From the NCBI RefSeq assembly GCF_020685205.1, contig NZ_JAJERB010000004.1, positions 124,001-188,000 of the forward strand: a DNA stretch of 64,000 nt, read 5' to 3'. Source of the stretch: Hymenobacter translucens (GTDB lineage Bacteria; Bacteroidota; Bacteroidia; Cytophagales; Hymenobacteraceae). The notes under the pieces are model-generated. The model saw nothing but the letters and a program-made list of their open reading frames with translations. It was not told where the DNA came from and did no database searches. Positions within the stretch are counted from its first letter, which is position 1. Each line of letters starts with the position of its first letter. Positions 24,246-33,214 of the stretch are shown here, piece after piece. Position numbers and translations under genes: made by a program.

Positions 24246-25061
24246 CTAGTAAGCTTCGTCCTGGGTGGGGAAGTCGCGGGCTTTCACGTCGCTCACGTAG
24301 CGGGCCACGGCGTCGTGCATCAGGTCGCCCAGGTCGGCGTAGCGGCGTAGAAAGCGAGGCTTAAACTCCTTGGTGATACCGAGCATGTCGTGGACCACGA
24401 GCACCTGACCGTCCACGTCGGGGCCGGCCCCGATGCCGATAACCGGGATGGTCAGCTTCTCGGCTACCTGCCTGGCCAGGGACGAGGGAATTTTTTCCAG
24501 CACGAGGGCAAAGCAGCCCAGTTCCTGCAAGAGCTGCGCGTCCTCAATCAGCTTCTGGGCTTCGGCGTCTTCCTTGGCCCGCACGGTGTAGGTGCCAAAC
24601 TTGTAGATGCTCTGGGGCGTCAGGCCCAGGTGGCCCATCACGGGAATGCCGGCGGTGAGAATCCGGGTAATCGACTCGCGGATTTCGGCCCCGCCCTCGA
24701 GCTTAATGCCGTGCCCGCCCGATTCCTTCATGATGCGGATGGCCGAACGCAGCGCCTCGGAGGAGTTGCCCTGATAGGAGCCAAACGGCATGTCGACGAC
24801 CACAAAGGCCCGCTTGACGGCCCGCACCACGCTCTGGGCGTGGTAGATCATCTGGTCGAGGGTGATGGGCAGCGTGGTTTCGTGCCCGGCCATGACGTTA
24901 GAGGCCGAGTCGCCCACGAGCAGCACGTCGATGCCGGCGCCGTCCAGGATCATGGCCATGGAGTAGTCGTAGGCCGTGAGCATTGAAATCTTTTCGCCCC
25001 GCTGCTTCATGGCCAGCAGCTGGTGCGTGGTCACGAGCTTGACTTCTTTGTGCTGCGACAT
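24246..25061 (-). CDS. panB: 3-methyl-2-oxobutanoate hydroxymethyltransferase
   Basis: A 271-residue TIM-barrel enzyme that makes ketopantoate from ketoisovalerate and methylene-tetrahydrofolate, the first committed step of pantothenate and CoA synthesis. Recognisable segments are [13 protein letters not shown] (about 20-32), [12 protein letters not shown] (about 50-61), GGAEIRESI and [15 protein letters not shown]. The length and C-terminus (FPTQDEAY) are normal. A short heptad array lies just upstream of the start. Confidence 0.95.
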   Translation of the reverse strand: MSQHKEVKLVTTHQLLAMKQRGEKISMLTAYDYSMAMILDGAGIDVLLVGDSASNVMAGHETTLPITLDQMIYHAQSVVRAVKRAFVVVDMPFGSYQGNSSEALRSAIRIMKESGGHGIKLEGGAEIRESITRILTAGIPVMGHLGLTPQSIYKFGTYTVRAKEDAEAQKLIEDAQLLQELGCFALVLEKIPSSLARQVAEKLTIPVIGIGAGPDVDGQVLVVHDMLGITKEFKPRFLRRYADLGDLMHDAVARYVSDVKARDFPTQDEAY

Positions 25062-25070
25062 GCTAGTCTG

Positions 25071-25098
25071 GTACTTAGTGCTTGGTAGGTAGTGCTTC
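25071..25098. repeat. single GTNNKTN heptad array (element E)
   Basis: Four 7-bp units such as GTACTTA and GTGCTTG lie 9 bp upstream of the panB start. There is no inverted partner. The rest of the 179-bp gap to the lptD-like gene shows no other recognisable signal. Confidence 0.55.
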
Positions 25099-25240
25099 TG
25101 GGGCTGAGGGCCGCAAACAGCGGCTCAACCACAGGCCAAAGCTGGGAATTTTTCCTGAACCGGGCCTCAATCCATTCCGCTGCTGCACCGCCGGGCGGAG
25201 CTCTGCCGGGCCGAACTGGGGCGGCACCGGGCAGCTGAGG

Positions 25241-28090
25241 CTACCGGTTCAGGAACGAGCGGTTGCGGTTCAGCTTCAGGTCCTGGAGCAGCGACGATTT
25301 GGCCGCAATGGTCACAAAATAGCCCTGGCGCGGCCCCAGCGGCACCCAGTTGCCGGTAATCTGCCAGCAGTGCAGGTCGCGGTACAGATCCAGCGAAGGC
25401 GCCACGATCTGCTTGTTGACGAAGTCGTAGCTGGCGTTGTAGCCGATGCGGAAGTTGGGCGTCAGCTTAATGGAGCCGGTTGTGGTGAGCGACACGCTGG
25501 TGTAGGCCGAGGGGCGGATGCGGCTGGCCGTGCCGGGCAGGGGACCCGGGTCGGAGTAGTTGGCCGAGAACATGCTGTTGAGCTCCCAGGGAATCTCGAA
25601 GTCCACGTAGTCCTCGTAGGGGTCGGTGCGCCGGGGAGCTCCCAGGGCCGGATCGTTGAGCGGCGCCACTTCACGTCGGATGGTCGACTTCTTTTGCCGG
25701 GACGAAGGGTTGAAGGCGTAGTTCAGCGACAGGGTGGCGCCCATCAGCCGGGCCAGACGGCGGCTGCGCTGCTGCCACAGGTACCGGTCGATTTCCCTGC
25801 CCGTGGAGTCGCGCTGATAAAAGCTGAAGCCCGAGGAAAACGTGACTCCCAGCTTCTGGGCCACCTGGGTGTGGAAGTTTACCGACAGGGGCTTCAGCCG
25901 GAAAGAGTCGGCGGCCAGGTCGTACAGCACGTTCAGATCAAGGCCGTCGATGATGCTCACTTTCTTGAAGGGAGTGGTGCCGGTGGTGTCGTTGCGGTTG
26001 CGCACCTTCATTTCCACCTGGTTCTGGATCAGGAAGGACAAGGTGCTCTGCTGCTGGCCCCCGGGCAGGTCGTAGCCAAACGAGCCGCCGTTGAAGCGGG
26101 AGTACGTGCGCTGCCCGTACAGCTGCCCGTTCGGACTCTGCAAATCCAGAAAGTCGATGTTCTGGTAGAAGTTGGGGTTGCTGGTAAAGTCGGGGGAAAA
26201 GGAAAGCGCGACGGAGGGCGTGACCTTGTGCCGGACGGCCTCCACTACTTTGCCCTTGATGGGCACGATGCCGTAGAAATTGGTGGCCAGGCTTACGTTG
26301 GCCGAGCCCCGGTACACGCGGTTAAAGCCCCGGACCGTATCGATGCGCACGGCGCGGGCCGCCGCAATGTACTGGTAGTCGAGCCGTTTGTTGTACCACG
26401 ACTCACCGTAGTCGATGGACGGGGAGAGGTTCAGGTGTTTGAGCACGGTGTAGCTGCCCAGCGTGATCTGGAACGTGTGCTTTACCCCGGAGCGGGAGTT
26501 GCGGAGCAGCGGGGCCAGGTTGCCTAGGCTTACCGGAATCTGGGTGCCCGTGCTGGTGCCGCCAAGCAGGGGAATGCCGTTTTCGAACTGGCGGGCGCCC
26601 ACCTGGTTGGAAATCTGGTTTCGCCCGCTCAGGGTGTAGCCGATGGCGAACTGCTCGTAAAACCGGCCCCGCGGGGTGATGCCCAGCAGCTCGTACGGGT
26701 ACTGCCGCGCCACGCCCACGGTAACGTCGGGCAGGGTGAAGTCCATGGCGCCCGTCTGCGTGTTCTGGTTCTGAGTCAGGTTAAAGCTGTAGTTGATGGG
26801 CGAGTTGCGGATCTGCTTCTGGTAGCTGATGGTGGAGTTGAACACCGCGCTCAGGTAGTCCCGCTGGTCTACGGAGTTCTGCTCGTTAAAGGAGTTGCTG
26901 CCCGCGCCCACGCTGGCGGAAAACCGGCCGCCGCCGGGCCGCGGGGTGGGCGTATGCCCCCAGTCGATCCAGAAGCTGCGCGGGGAGCGGGGGCGGATGT
27001 ACACCGGGCTGGTGTTGGCGTCGTTGGTTTGCAGAATCTTGGCGGCGGGGCGCTGGCTGTAGCGGAAGCTCAGGCGCCCGGTGTAGGTGTAGCGCTTGAT
27101 GTACTGCATCTCGGCCGTGGTATTGAACCCGCCCCAGTCGCGGCCGGCGCCGGCGTACACGTCGCCGGTCAGGCGCACGCCGATGTAGTCGTTGGCCGCC
27201 CAGTAGTAGCCGCCGTTGCGCAGAAAGAAGCCGCGGTCGGTGCTTTGGCCGAAGCTGGGGATAATCAGGCCCGAGGCCCTGCTTTTGGCCGGCGTGGGAA
27301 AGTAGCCGAACAGAAAGCCCAACGGCGTCGGAATGTCGCCGATGACGAGGTTGAACGGGCCCGTGACCACCTTTTCCCGCGGAATCACCTTCATCTTGGA
27401 GGCGTTGATAAAGAAGTGCGGGTGCTCGAGGTTGCAGGTGGTATAGCGGCCGTTCAAACCGAAAATCTCGTTCCGCTCGTTTTTCTTAACCACTTCAGCG
27501 TGCACGTAGCCCTCACCTTCCTGGGTTACGGCTTCCGAGATCTTGCCTTTGCGGGTTTTGAAGTTGTAGTTGATGCGGCCGGCGGTGTACACCGAGGCGC
27601 CCTGCTTGAACACGGGCTTGCCCCGCACCTTGCCGGTGGAGTCCTGGGCGCCCTCGGCCGTGAGCAGGTTGCGGCTGTAGTCTACCGTAATCAGAGCCGA
27701 CTTCAGGGAAATGTCGCCGTAGTCGATGCTGGCTTCCCGGTACAGCCGGGCCACCTTGTTCTGCACCTCGAAGCGGATGGAGTCCTTGGCCTGGTACTTA
27801 ACGGTGGTTTCCACATCGCCCTTCGGGGCTACCGACGCGCGCAGCGAATCGGCATTGCCGCTGACGGCGGTGCGGGCCGTGTCGGGACCGATGCTGCGGG
27901 TGGGGCGGACCGGGTTAGGTTGTCCGTCGGGTCCCCGGGGCGTGACCGGCGGCTTGATACCCTTGGGCGCCTGGGCCCGGGCGTGGTGCGCCGAACCCAG
28001 GCCGGTCAGCAACACCAGCAGGAACACCAGCCCCGCCGGGGCCGTAAAACGGCGAAACAAAGACAAGCAGAACAGCGCGGTGAGGGCCAC
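25241..28090 (-). CDS. lptD: LptD-like LPS assembly outer-membrane protein
   Basis: A 949-residue protein with a signal peptide (about 1-39, ending ARAQ). A periplasmic OstA/LptA-like beta-jellyroll (about 85-230) contains repeated Y-x-A-x-D-S-I and S-A-L-I-T-V-D-Y strands. A large C-terminal beta-barrel with many alternating aromatic strands follows. This matches the Bacteroidota LptD, which inserts LPS into the outer leaflet. The start is GTG 28090; no ATG is available nearby. A TACCTTTG element lies upstream. It is divergent from the amidase gene. Confidence 0.83.
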   Translation of the reverse strand: MALTALFCLSLFRRFTAPAGLVFLLVLLTGLGSAHHARAQAPKGIKPPVTPRGPDGQPNPVRPTRSIGPDTARTAVSGNADSLRASVAPKGDVETTVKYQAKDSIRFEVQNKVARLYREASIDYGDISLKSALITVDYSRNLLTAEGAQDSTGKVRGKPVFKQGASVYTAGRINYNFKTRKGKISEAVTQEGEGYVHAEVVKKNERNEIFGLNGRYTTCNLEHPHFFINASKMKVIPREKVVTGPFNLVIGDIPTPLGFLFGYFPTPAKSRASGLIIPSFGQSTDRGFFLRNGGYYWAANDYIGVRLTGDVYAGAGRDWGGFNTTAEMQYIKRYTYTGRLSFRYSQRPAAKILQTNDANTSPVYIRPRSPRSFWIDWGHTPTPRPGGGRFSASVGAGSNSFNEQNSVDQRDYLSAVFNSTISYQKQIRNSPINYSFNLTQNQNTQTGAMDFTLPDVTVGVARQYPYELLGITPRGRFYEQFAIGYTLSGRNQISNQVGARQFENGIPLLGGTSTGTQIPVSLGNLAPLLRNSRSGVKHTFQITLGSYTVLKHLNLSPSIDYGESWYNKRLDYQYIAAARAVRIDTVRGFNRVYRGSANVSLATNFYGIVPIKGKVVEAVRHKVTPSVALSFSPDFTSNPNFYQNIDFLDLQSPNGQLYGQRTYSRFNGGSFGYDLPGGQQQSTLSFLIQNQVEMKVRNRNDTTGTTPFKKVSIIDGLDLNVLYDLAADSFRLKPLSVNFHTQVAQKLGVTFSSGFSFYQRDSTGREIDRYLWQQRSRRLARLMGATLSLNYAFNPSSRQKKSTIRREVAPLNDPALGAPRRTDPYEDYVDFEIPWELNSMFSANYSDPGPLPGTASRIRPSAYTSVSLTTTGSIKLTPNFRIGYNASYDFVNKQIVAPSLDLYRDLHCWQITGNWVPLGPRQGYFVTIAAKSSLLQDLKLNRNRSFLNR

Positions 28091-28123
28091 GTGGTTTTTA
28101 ATCGTTTATTTTGTGGCTGTTTG

Positions 28124-28131
28124 CAAAGGTA
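28124..28131 (-). promoter_or_regulatory. -7 element of the lptD-like gene
   Basis: TACCTTTG on the minus strand, an exact match, about 33 nt before the GTG start. No clear -33 TTG is seen at 20-nt spacing. Confidence 0.45.
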
Positions 28132-28160
28132 GCGCCTAGCTGACCCAACTAACGAACACT

Positions 28161-28967
28161 GTGCGGAATATTGTAGCTCTTGGCGTGGCGGCCCTTTTAT
28201 TTGTGGCCGGCCCGTCGGCCGTGGTGGCTCCCGGCAAAGCCCATCCTTCCCCGGGCAAGTTTCGTTTGCGCACCGTCGTGCTCGATGCCGGCCACGGCGG
28301 CAAGGACCGCGGCTGCCACGGCGTGAAAGCCCGGGAGGCCGATGTGTCGCTGAAGATCATCCTCGCCCTGGGCCGCCTGATCGAGGAAAACCAGCCCGGC
28401 GTGAAGGTGGTGTACACCCGAAAAACCGATGTCTTCGTGGAGCTGGCCGACCGTGCCGGCATCGCCAACCGCCATAATGCCGACCTGTTCATCTCGGTGC
28501 ACTGCAACTCCGGCCCTTCATCGGCCTACGGCACCGAGGTCTGGACCATGGGTACGGCCAAAAGCGCGGCCAACCTGGCTTTGGCCAAGCGCGAAAACTC
28601 GGTTATTCTGCAGGAAGAAAACTACAAGGAGCGCTACAGCGGCTTCGACCCCAACTCGCCCCAAAGCCACATTCTGTTCTCACTGTACCAGAGTGCCCAC
28701 GTCGAGAACAGCCTGCGCTTCGCCGACCGCGTCGACCGGCAGCTGCGCACCACGGTGGGGCGAAAGTCGCGGGGCGTAAAGCAGGCCGGCTTTCTGGTGC
28801 TATGGAAATCCACGATGCCCTCGGTACTTATTGAAGCAGGCTTTTTGACCAACCGGGCCGAGGAAAGCTACCTCAACGATAAAGCCGGACAGTCGTATAT
28901 GGCTACGGGCATTTACCACGCTTTCCGGGACTATAAAAAAGAGCTGGAAGCCATGAACGACGAGTAA
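28161..28967 (+). CDS. N-acetylmuramoyl-L-alanine amidase (Amidase_3)
   Basis: A 268-residue exported zinc hydrolase. Metal ligands H45 (DAGHGG), E59 (AREAD) and H114 (SVHCN), and the catalytic Glu in IEAGFLTN (about 231), are all visible. It cleaves the amide between N-acetylmuramic acid and the stem peptide during division or wall turnover. The start is GTG 28161, leading directly into a signal peptide. The MlaD-like gene follows at 65 bp and is probably co-transcribed. Confidence 0.9.
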   Translation: MRNIVALGVAALLFVAGPSAVVAPGKAHPSPGKFRLRTVVLDAGHGGKDRGCHGVKAREADVSLKIILALGRLIEENQPGVKVVYTRKTDVFVELADRAGIANRHNADLFISVHCNSGPSSAYGTEVWTMGTAKSAANLALAKRENSVILQEENYKERYSGFDPNSPQSHILFSLYQSAHVENSLRFADRVDRQLRTTVGRKSRGVKQAGFLVLWKSTMPSVLIEAGFLTNRAEESYLNDKAGQSYMATGIYHAFRDYKKELEAMNDE

Positions 28968-29032
28968 CTGACGGTTCTGTTAGCTTTACCCGTAAGTGCC
29001 TGCCTATCAATTCATCTATTCTTCTTCGCACC

Positions 29033-30064
29033 GTGTCGAAAGAAATAAAAGTAGCTCTCCTGGCCATCGTGGCTTTGGTAGCTTTATATTTTGGTTTCCA
29101 GTTTCTGAGGGGCAGTGAGCTGCTCTCCTCCAACCGTACCTATTTCGCCAAGTATGCCAACGTAGACGGGCTCACCGTGGGCAACGCGGTTATGCTCAAC
29201 GGCATCAAGGTGGGGCAGGTCAAGGAAATGCAGCTGCTGCCCAAGGAGGGCAACAGTATCAGGGTTGCCATCGAGATGAACAAGGACATCGTGGTAGGCG
29301 ACTCCACCGTGGCCAGCCTGTCGGGCTCCCTGCTGGGCTCCAAGACCATTACGCTCTTCATGGGCAAAAACTCGAAGATGTATAACGGGGGCGAGGAGCT
29401 CAAATCCTACACCGTAGCCAGCATCACCGACGCCTTCCAGGCTAAGGCCCTGCCCGTGCTCGGCACGGTCGACTCCACCCTGATCAAGATCAACGGCTTT
29501 CTGAATGCCGACTCCAAGCAAAGCGTGCAGCAGACCCTGGCCAACGCCCAGGGCACCACGGAAGCGCTGAAAAACCTGATTCTGATGAATCAGCGCAACG
29601 TAAACAAGATTACCGGCAACGTGTCGGAGCTGACGTCCTCGCTCAAGCTCACCATGGCTAAAGTCGACAAGCTGGCCAACAACCTTTCCGCTATTACCGA
29701 TACGCTGAAAGGCGCCCCCATCGGCCAGACCATCGCCGACCTGAACGTAGCCGTAACGGATGCCAAAGGAGCCATTACCCGGCTGAATGAGGGCATTACC
29801 AGCACCAAAGGCTCTCTCGGCAAACTCATCAACGACGACTCGCTTTACGCCAACCTGAATGCCACGACCATGAATGCCAACGCGCTGATGGTGGATCTGA
29901 AAGCTAACCCCAAGCGCTACGTGCACTTCTCGGTGTTTGGCGGTGGCAGCAAGGAAAGCAAGAAGAAAACCGAGACGACCATCAAGCCCAACGGGGAAGT
30001 GGAAAAGGAAGTGAAAACCAAGCCCGCCACCGGCATGACCGTGCCGCCCCGCTCCGGCGAGTAA
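29033..30064 (+). CDS. MlaD family (MCE domain) lipid-transport protein
   Basis: A 343-residue protein with one N-terminal transmembrane helix (about 7-25) and an MCE domain (about 38-115) containing V-G-N-A-V-x-L-N-G-I-K-V-G-Q-V. A long helical region rich in Thr, Asn and Ala follows (about 140-300), then a Lys-rich tail. MCE proteins form periplasmic rings or tunnels for phospholipid transport. The start is GTG 29033. MlaE/MlaF partners are not in the window. A terminator follows. Confidence 0.87.
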   Translation: MSKEIKVALLAIVALVALYFGFQFLRGSELLSSNRTYFAKYANVDGLTVGNAVMLNGIKVGQVKEMQLLPKEGNSIRVAIEMNKDIVVGDSTVASLSGSLLGSKTITLFMGKNSKMYNGGEELKSYTVASITDAFQAKALPVLGTVDSTLIKINGFLNADSKQSVQQTLANAQGTTEALKNLILMNQRNVNKITGNVSELTSSLKLTMAKVDKLANNLSAITDTLKGAPIGQTIADLNVAVTDAKGAITRLNEGITSTKGSLGKLINDDSLYANLNATTMNANALMVDLKANPKRYVHFSVFGGGSKESKKKTETTIKPNGEVEKEVKTKPATGMTVPPRSGE

Positions 30065-30095
30065 GCGCCGCAATCTACCGTTCAGACGAAACCCC

Positions 30096-30103
30096 TACCT
30101 TTG
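30096..30103 (+). promoter_or_regulatory. -7 element upstream of the carboxylase gene
   Basis: TACCTTTG is an exact TAnnTTTG match and directly abuts the terminator hairpin at 30104, so initiation would fall within the hairpin. No TTG occurs at the usual -33 distance. Confidence 0.4.
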
Positions 30104-30129
30104 AAATCCGCCCCCGGGCGGATTTTTTT
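30104..30129 (+). terminator. rho-independent terminator after the MlaD-like gene
   Basis: AAATCCGCC and GGCGGATTT arms with a tight GC loop and a run of seven T. Confidence 0.85.
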
Positions 30130-30213
30130 GTGCACGCTCACGGTGCAATAGCGAGGTACACGAAAGCTGATTTCCCGTTCGGTCCGCGCCGGTAAGGCAC
30201 CGGCAGAACAGCA

Positions 30214-30258
30214 GCTTCCGGCTTCACGATTTCACCAACTTCCCACTTCCCACCCACC
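30214..30258. repeat. weak heptad array abutting the carboxylase start (element G)
   Basis: Six 7-bp units with a shared pyrimidine pattern (for example CCAACTT, CCCACTT, CCCACCC) end 3 bp before the ATG. This is weaker than the other arrays and could be chance low complexity. Confidence 0.35.
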
Positions 30259-31887
30259 ATGGACGTCGAATTCAACAAGAACGAAGACCAACTCAAGCAA
30301 CTCAGTTTCCAGCTCCGGCAGCGCCTCAAGAAAGTACACCTGGGCGGGGGCGAAAAGCGCATCGAAGCCCACAAGGCCAAGGGCAAGCTCACGGCCCGGG
30401 AGCGAATTGACTACCTGCTCGACAAGGGCGCCGAAACGGTCGAAATCGGGGCGTTTGTGGGAGAGGGAATGTACAAGGAAGAAGGCGGCTGCCCCTCAGG
30501 CGGCGTGGTTGTCGTCATTGGCTACGTGCAGGGCCGGCAGTGCGTGGTCGTCGCCAACGACGCCACCGTGAAGGCCGGGGCCTGGTTCCCGATTACGGCT
30601 AAAAAGAACCTGCGGGCCCAGGAAATCAGCATCGAGAACAAGCTGCCCATCATCTACCTCGTCGACTCAGCCGGGGTGTACCTGCCGATGCAGGACGAAA
30701 TCTTTCCCGACAAGGAGCACTTCGGCCGCATCTTCCGCAACAACGCGGTGATGAGCAGTATGGGCATCGTGCAGCTGGCCGCCATCATGGGTCCCTGCGT
30801 TGCCGGGGGCGCCTACCTGCCCATCATGAGCGACGAGGCCATGATTGTCGACCAGACCGGTTCGGTGTTCCTGGCCGGCTCCTACCTGGTGAAGTCCGCC
30901 ATTGGCGAAAGCATCGACAACGAGACCCTGGGCGGGGCCACCACCCACTCCGAGATTTCAGGGGTCACCGACTACAAGTTCCAGAACGACGAGGAGTGCC
31001 TCGACCACATCCGCAACATCTTCGACAAGATGGGCGCGATGCCCACGGCGGGCTTCAATCGTGCCCAGCCGGCCCTGCCCGCCGAGAAGCAGGAGGAAAT
31101 CTACGGCCTGCTGCCCCAGGACCGCGCCAAGCCCTACGACATGATGGACATCATCCGCCGGCTGGTCGATAACTCGGAGTTTGAGGCTTACAAGGACGGC
31201 TACGGCCAGACCCTGCTTTGCGGCCTGGCCCGCATCGACGGCTGGGCGGTTGGCATCGTGGCCAACCAGCGCAAAATCGTGAAGAGCAAGAAAAGCGGCA
31301 TGCAGATGGGCGGGGTTATCTACTCCGACTCGGCCGACAAGGCGGCGCGTTTTATCATGAACTGCAACCAGAAGCGCATCCCGCTGGTGTTTCTGCACGA
31401 CGTGTCGGGCTTCATGGTCGGCTCCCAGAGTGAGCACGGCGGCATCATCAAGGACGGCGCCAAGATGGTGAATGCCATGTCCAATTCGGTCGTGCCGAAG
31501 TTCTCTGTCATCATCGGCAACTCCTACGGGGCCGGCAACTACGCCATGTGCGGCAAGGCCTACGACCCCCGCCTGATCGTGGCCTGGCCCACTGCCCAGC
31601 TGGCCGTGATGAGCGGCGCGGCGGCGGCCAACACGCTGCTACAGATTCAGGTGGCTTCGCTGAAAGCCAAGGGCGAGGTCATCACTCCTGAAGCCGAAAA
31701 GGAGCTGCTGGACCGCATCAAGAGCCGCTACGAGGAGCAGTTGTCGCCCTACTACGCCGCCGCCCGCCTCTGGGTCGACGCCATCATTGACCCGCTCGAA
31801 ACCCGCAAAATCATTTCCCAGGGCATCAGCATGGCCAACCACGCGCCAATTGAGAAGGCGTATAACGTGGGTGTGATTCAGGTGTGA
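30259..31887 (+). CDS. acyl-CoA carboxylase carboxyltransferase (beta) subunit, methylcrotonyl-CoA carboxylase-like
   Basis: A 542-residue crotonase-fold carboxyltransferase with the N-terminal acyl-CoA half and C-terminal carboxybiotin half. Segments such as VVANDATVKAG, LRAQEIS, FPDKEHFGRIF and GGAYLPIMSDE resemble methylcrotonyl-CoA carboxylase beta more than propionyl-CoA carboxylase beta. It transfers CO2 from biotin to an acyl-CoA. The substrate is therefore probably a branched acyl-CoA, but this is not certain. The biotin carboxylase subunit is not nearby. A terminator-like hairpin follows at 31917. Confidence 0.88.
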   Translation: MDVEFNKNEDQLKQLSFQLRQRLKKVHLGGGEKRIEAHKAKGKLTARERIDYLLDKGAETVEIGAFVGEGMYKEEGGCPSGGVVVVIGYVQGRQCVVVANDATVKAGAWFPITAKKNLRAQEISIENKLPIIYLVDSAGVYLPMQDEIFPDKEHFGRIFRNNAVMSSMGIVQLAAIMGPCVAGGAYLPIMSDEAMIVDQTGSVFLAGSYLVKSAIGESIDNETLGGATTHSEISGVTDYKFQNDEECLDHIRNIFDKMGAMPTAGFNRAQPALPAEKQEEIYGLLPQDRAKPYDMMDIIRRLVDNSEFEAYKDGYGQTLLCGLARIDGWAVGIVANQRKIVKSKKSGMQMGGVIYSDSADKAARFIMNCNQKRIPLVFLHDVSGFMVGSQSEHGGIIKDGAKMVNAMSNSVVPKFSVIIGNSYGAGNYAMCGKAYDPRLIVAWPTAQLAVMSGAAAANTLLQIQVASLKAKGEVITPEAEKELLDRIKSRYEEQLSPYYAAARLWVDAIIDPLETRKIISQGISMANHAPIEKAYNVGVIQV

Positions 31888-31916
31888 GGTAGCTAAGCTT
31901 AACAGAGTCGATTTCC

Positions 31917-31953
31917 AGCGGCCCGTCGTAACAACTTGTTGCGGCGGGCCGCT
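31917..31953 (+). terminator. probable terminator of the carboxylase gene
   Basis: Arms AGCGGCCCG and CGGGCCGCT (9 bp, extendable imperfectly) are followed by TTTCATTT. Confidence 0.55.
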
Positions 31954-32054
31954 TTCATTTCGGAGGGCACTTGGCCACTCCCTGGCAAACTCACCTTGCC
32001 ATTGCCCCAGCCCGCTTTTTTACCTAATCTGCGGCATCAATTAATGATCCTGCT

Positions 32055-32513
32055 ATGCTCCGCCTCATCCGCACTACCTCCGCCAACCCCGACTTCCGCG
32101 CCCTGGTCGCTCTGCTTGACCACGACCTGGCCGTGCGCGACGGTGAGGACCACGCCTTTTATGCTCAGTATAACCAGGTCGACGCCATCAACCACGTGGT
32201 GGTGGCCTATCAGGACGACAAGCCGGTGGGCTGCGGGGCGTTCAAGGAGTTTGAAGCCGGGCAGGTGGAAGTGAAGCGGATGTACGTGCTGCCCGAGCAC
32301 CGGAGCCAGGGCATTGCCGGGGCGGTGCTAGCTGAGCTTGAGAAGTGGGCCGGGGAGCTGCAATACGCTGCCTGCGTGCTGGAAACCGGTAAAAAGCAGC
32401 CCGAAGCCATCCGGCTCTACGAGAAAAGCGGCTACAGCTACATTCCCAACTACGGGCAGTACGCGGGCATCGAGAACAGCGTGTGCATGCGCAAAGAGGT
32501 AACCCCGGCGTAA
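32055..32513 (+). CDS. GNAT family N-acetyltransferase
   Basis: A 152-residue protein with the GNAT acetyl-CoA site: an EVKRMYVLPEHRSQGIAG-type segment (about 75-92) with the R-x-Q-G-I-A pyrophosphate loop. A C-terminal Y-E-K-S-G-Y segment follows. It acetylates an unknown amine substrate. It is a single gene. Confidence 0.87.
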   Translation: MLRLIRTTSANPDFRALVALLDHDLAVRDGEDHAFYAQYNQVDAINHVVVAYQDDKPVGCGAFKEFEAGQVEVKRMYVLPEHRSQGIAGAVLAELEKWAGELQYAACVLETGKKQPEAIRLYEKSGYSYIPNYGQYAGIENSVCMRKEVTPA

Positions 32514-32592
32514 GTGGCCGGCGGGGTGTCGACAGTGGGCAAATGCCTGCTATATTCGGTCGGCTCTATTGTCTTCCGAAAACCTCCCGCGC

Positions 32593-33165
32593 ATGACGAC
32601 CGACTACCTTATCAGCGTCCGCAAGCAGTTTGCGTACTATCAGCAGCTGGGCGAGAAAACATTCGCCCAGCTGTCCGACGAAGCCCTGTTCTGGCAGTAC
32701 AACGCCGAAAGCAACAGCATTGCTACCATCGTGCAGCATATGGCCGGCAACATGCTTTCCCGCTGGAGCGATTTCCTGACCTCCGACGGCGAAAAGGAAT
32801 GGCGCAACCGCGAAGCTGAGTTTGAGCCCGTTATTCAGTCCCGCGCCGAGCTGCTGGACCGGTGGCAGGACGGTTGGCAATGTCTCTACGCCGCTCTCGA
32901 CGCGCTCAACGAAACCAACTGGCACAGCACCATCTTTATCCGCAACCAGGGCCATTCCGTGGTCGAGGCCATCAACCGGCAGCTTGCGCACTACCCCTAC
33001 CACGTCGGACAGATTGTGTTTATCGGCAAGATGGCGCAGGACGCCGACTGGACGTCCCTTTCCATTCCGCGCGGCAACTCCCAGCAGTATAACGCCGAAA
33101 AGTTTGCCCAGCCCGCGCGCAAGGCCCATTTCACGGACGAGTATTTGGGTAGCAAGAAGGAGTAG
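32593..33165 (+). CDS. DUF1572 / DinB-like protein
   Basis: A 190-residue four-helix protein. The histidines in IVQHMAGN (about 41) and in LAHYPYHVGQIVFIGK (about 131-135) fit the metal-binding triad of the DinB/DUF1572 superfamily. These proteins often act as thiol-dependent or metal-dependent transferases; the reaction here is unknown. ATG 32593 was chosen over TTG 32569, because the upstream codons are not protein-like. Confidence 0.78.
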   Translation: MTTDYLISVRKQFAYYQQLGEKTFAQLSDEALFWQYNAESNSIATIVQHMAGNMLSRWSDFLTSDGEKEWRNREAEFEPVIQSRAELLDRWQDGWQCLYAALDALNETNWHSTIFIRNQGHSVVEAINRQLAHYPYHVGQIVFIGKMAQDADWTSLSIPRGNSQQYNAEKFAQPARKAHFTDEYLGSKKE

Positions 33166-33214
33166 CCGGTTTGCAGGGTCGCCCGTATAGGCTTCGACCT
33201 ACTTATCGAAGACT

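Noticed and set aside
30259..31887. Carboxylase as propionyl-CoA carboxylase beta (pccB) completing the mutase pathway
   Set aside because: Key segments match the methylcrotonyl-CoA carboxylase type better, so I left the symbol empty and did not claim a propionate pathway.
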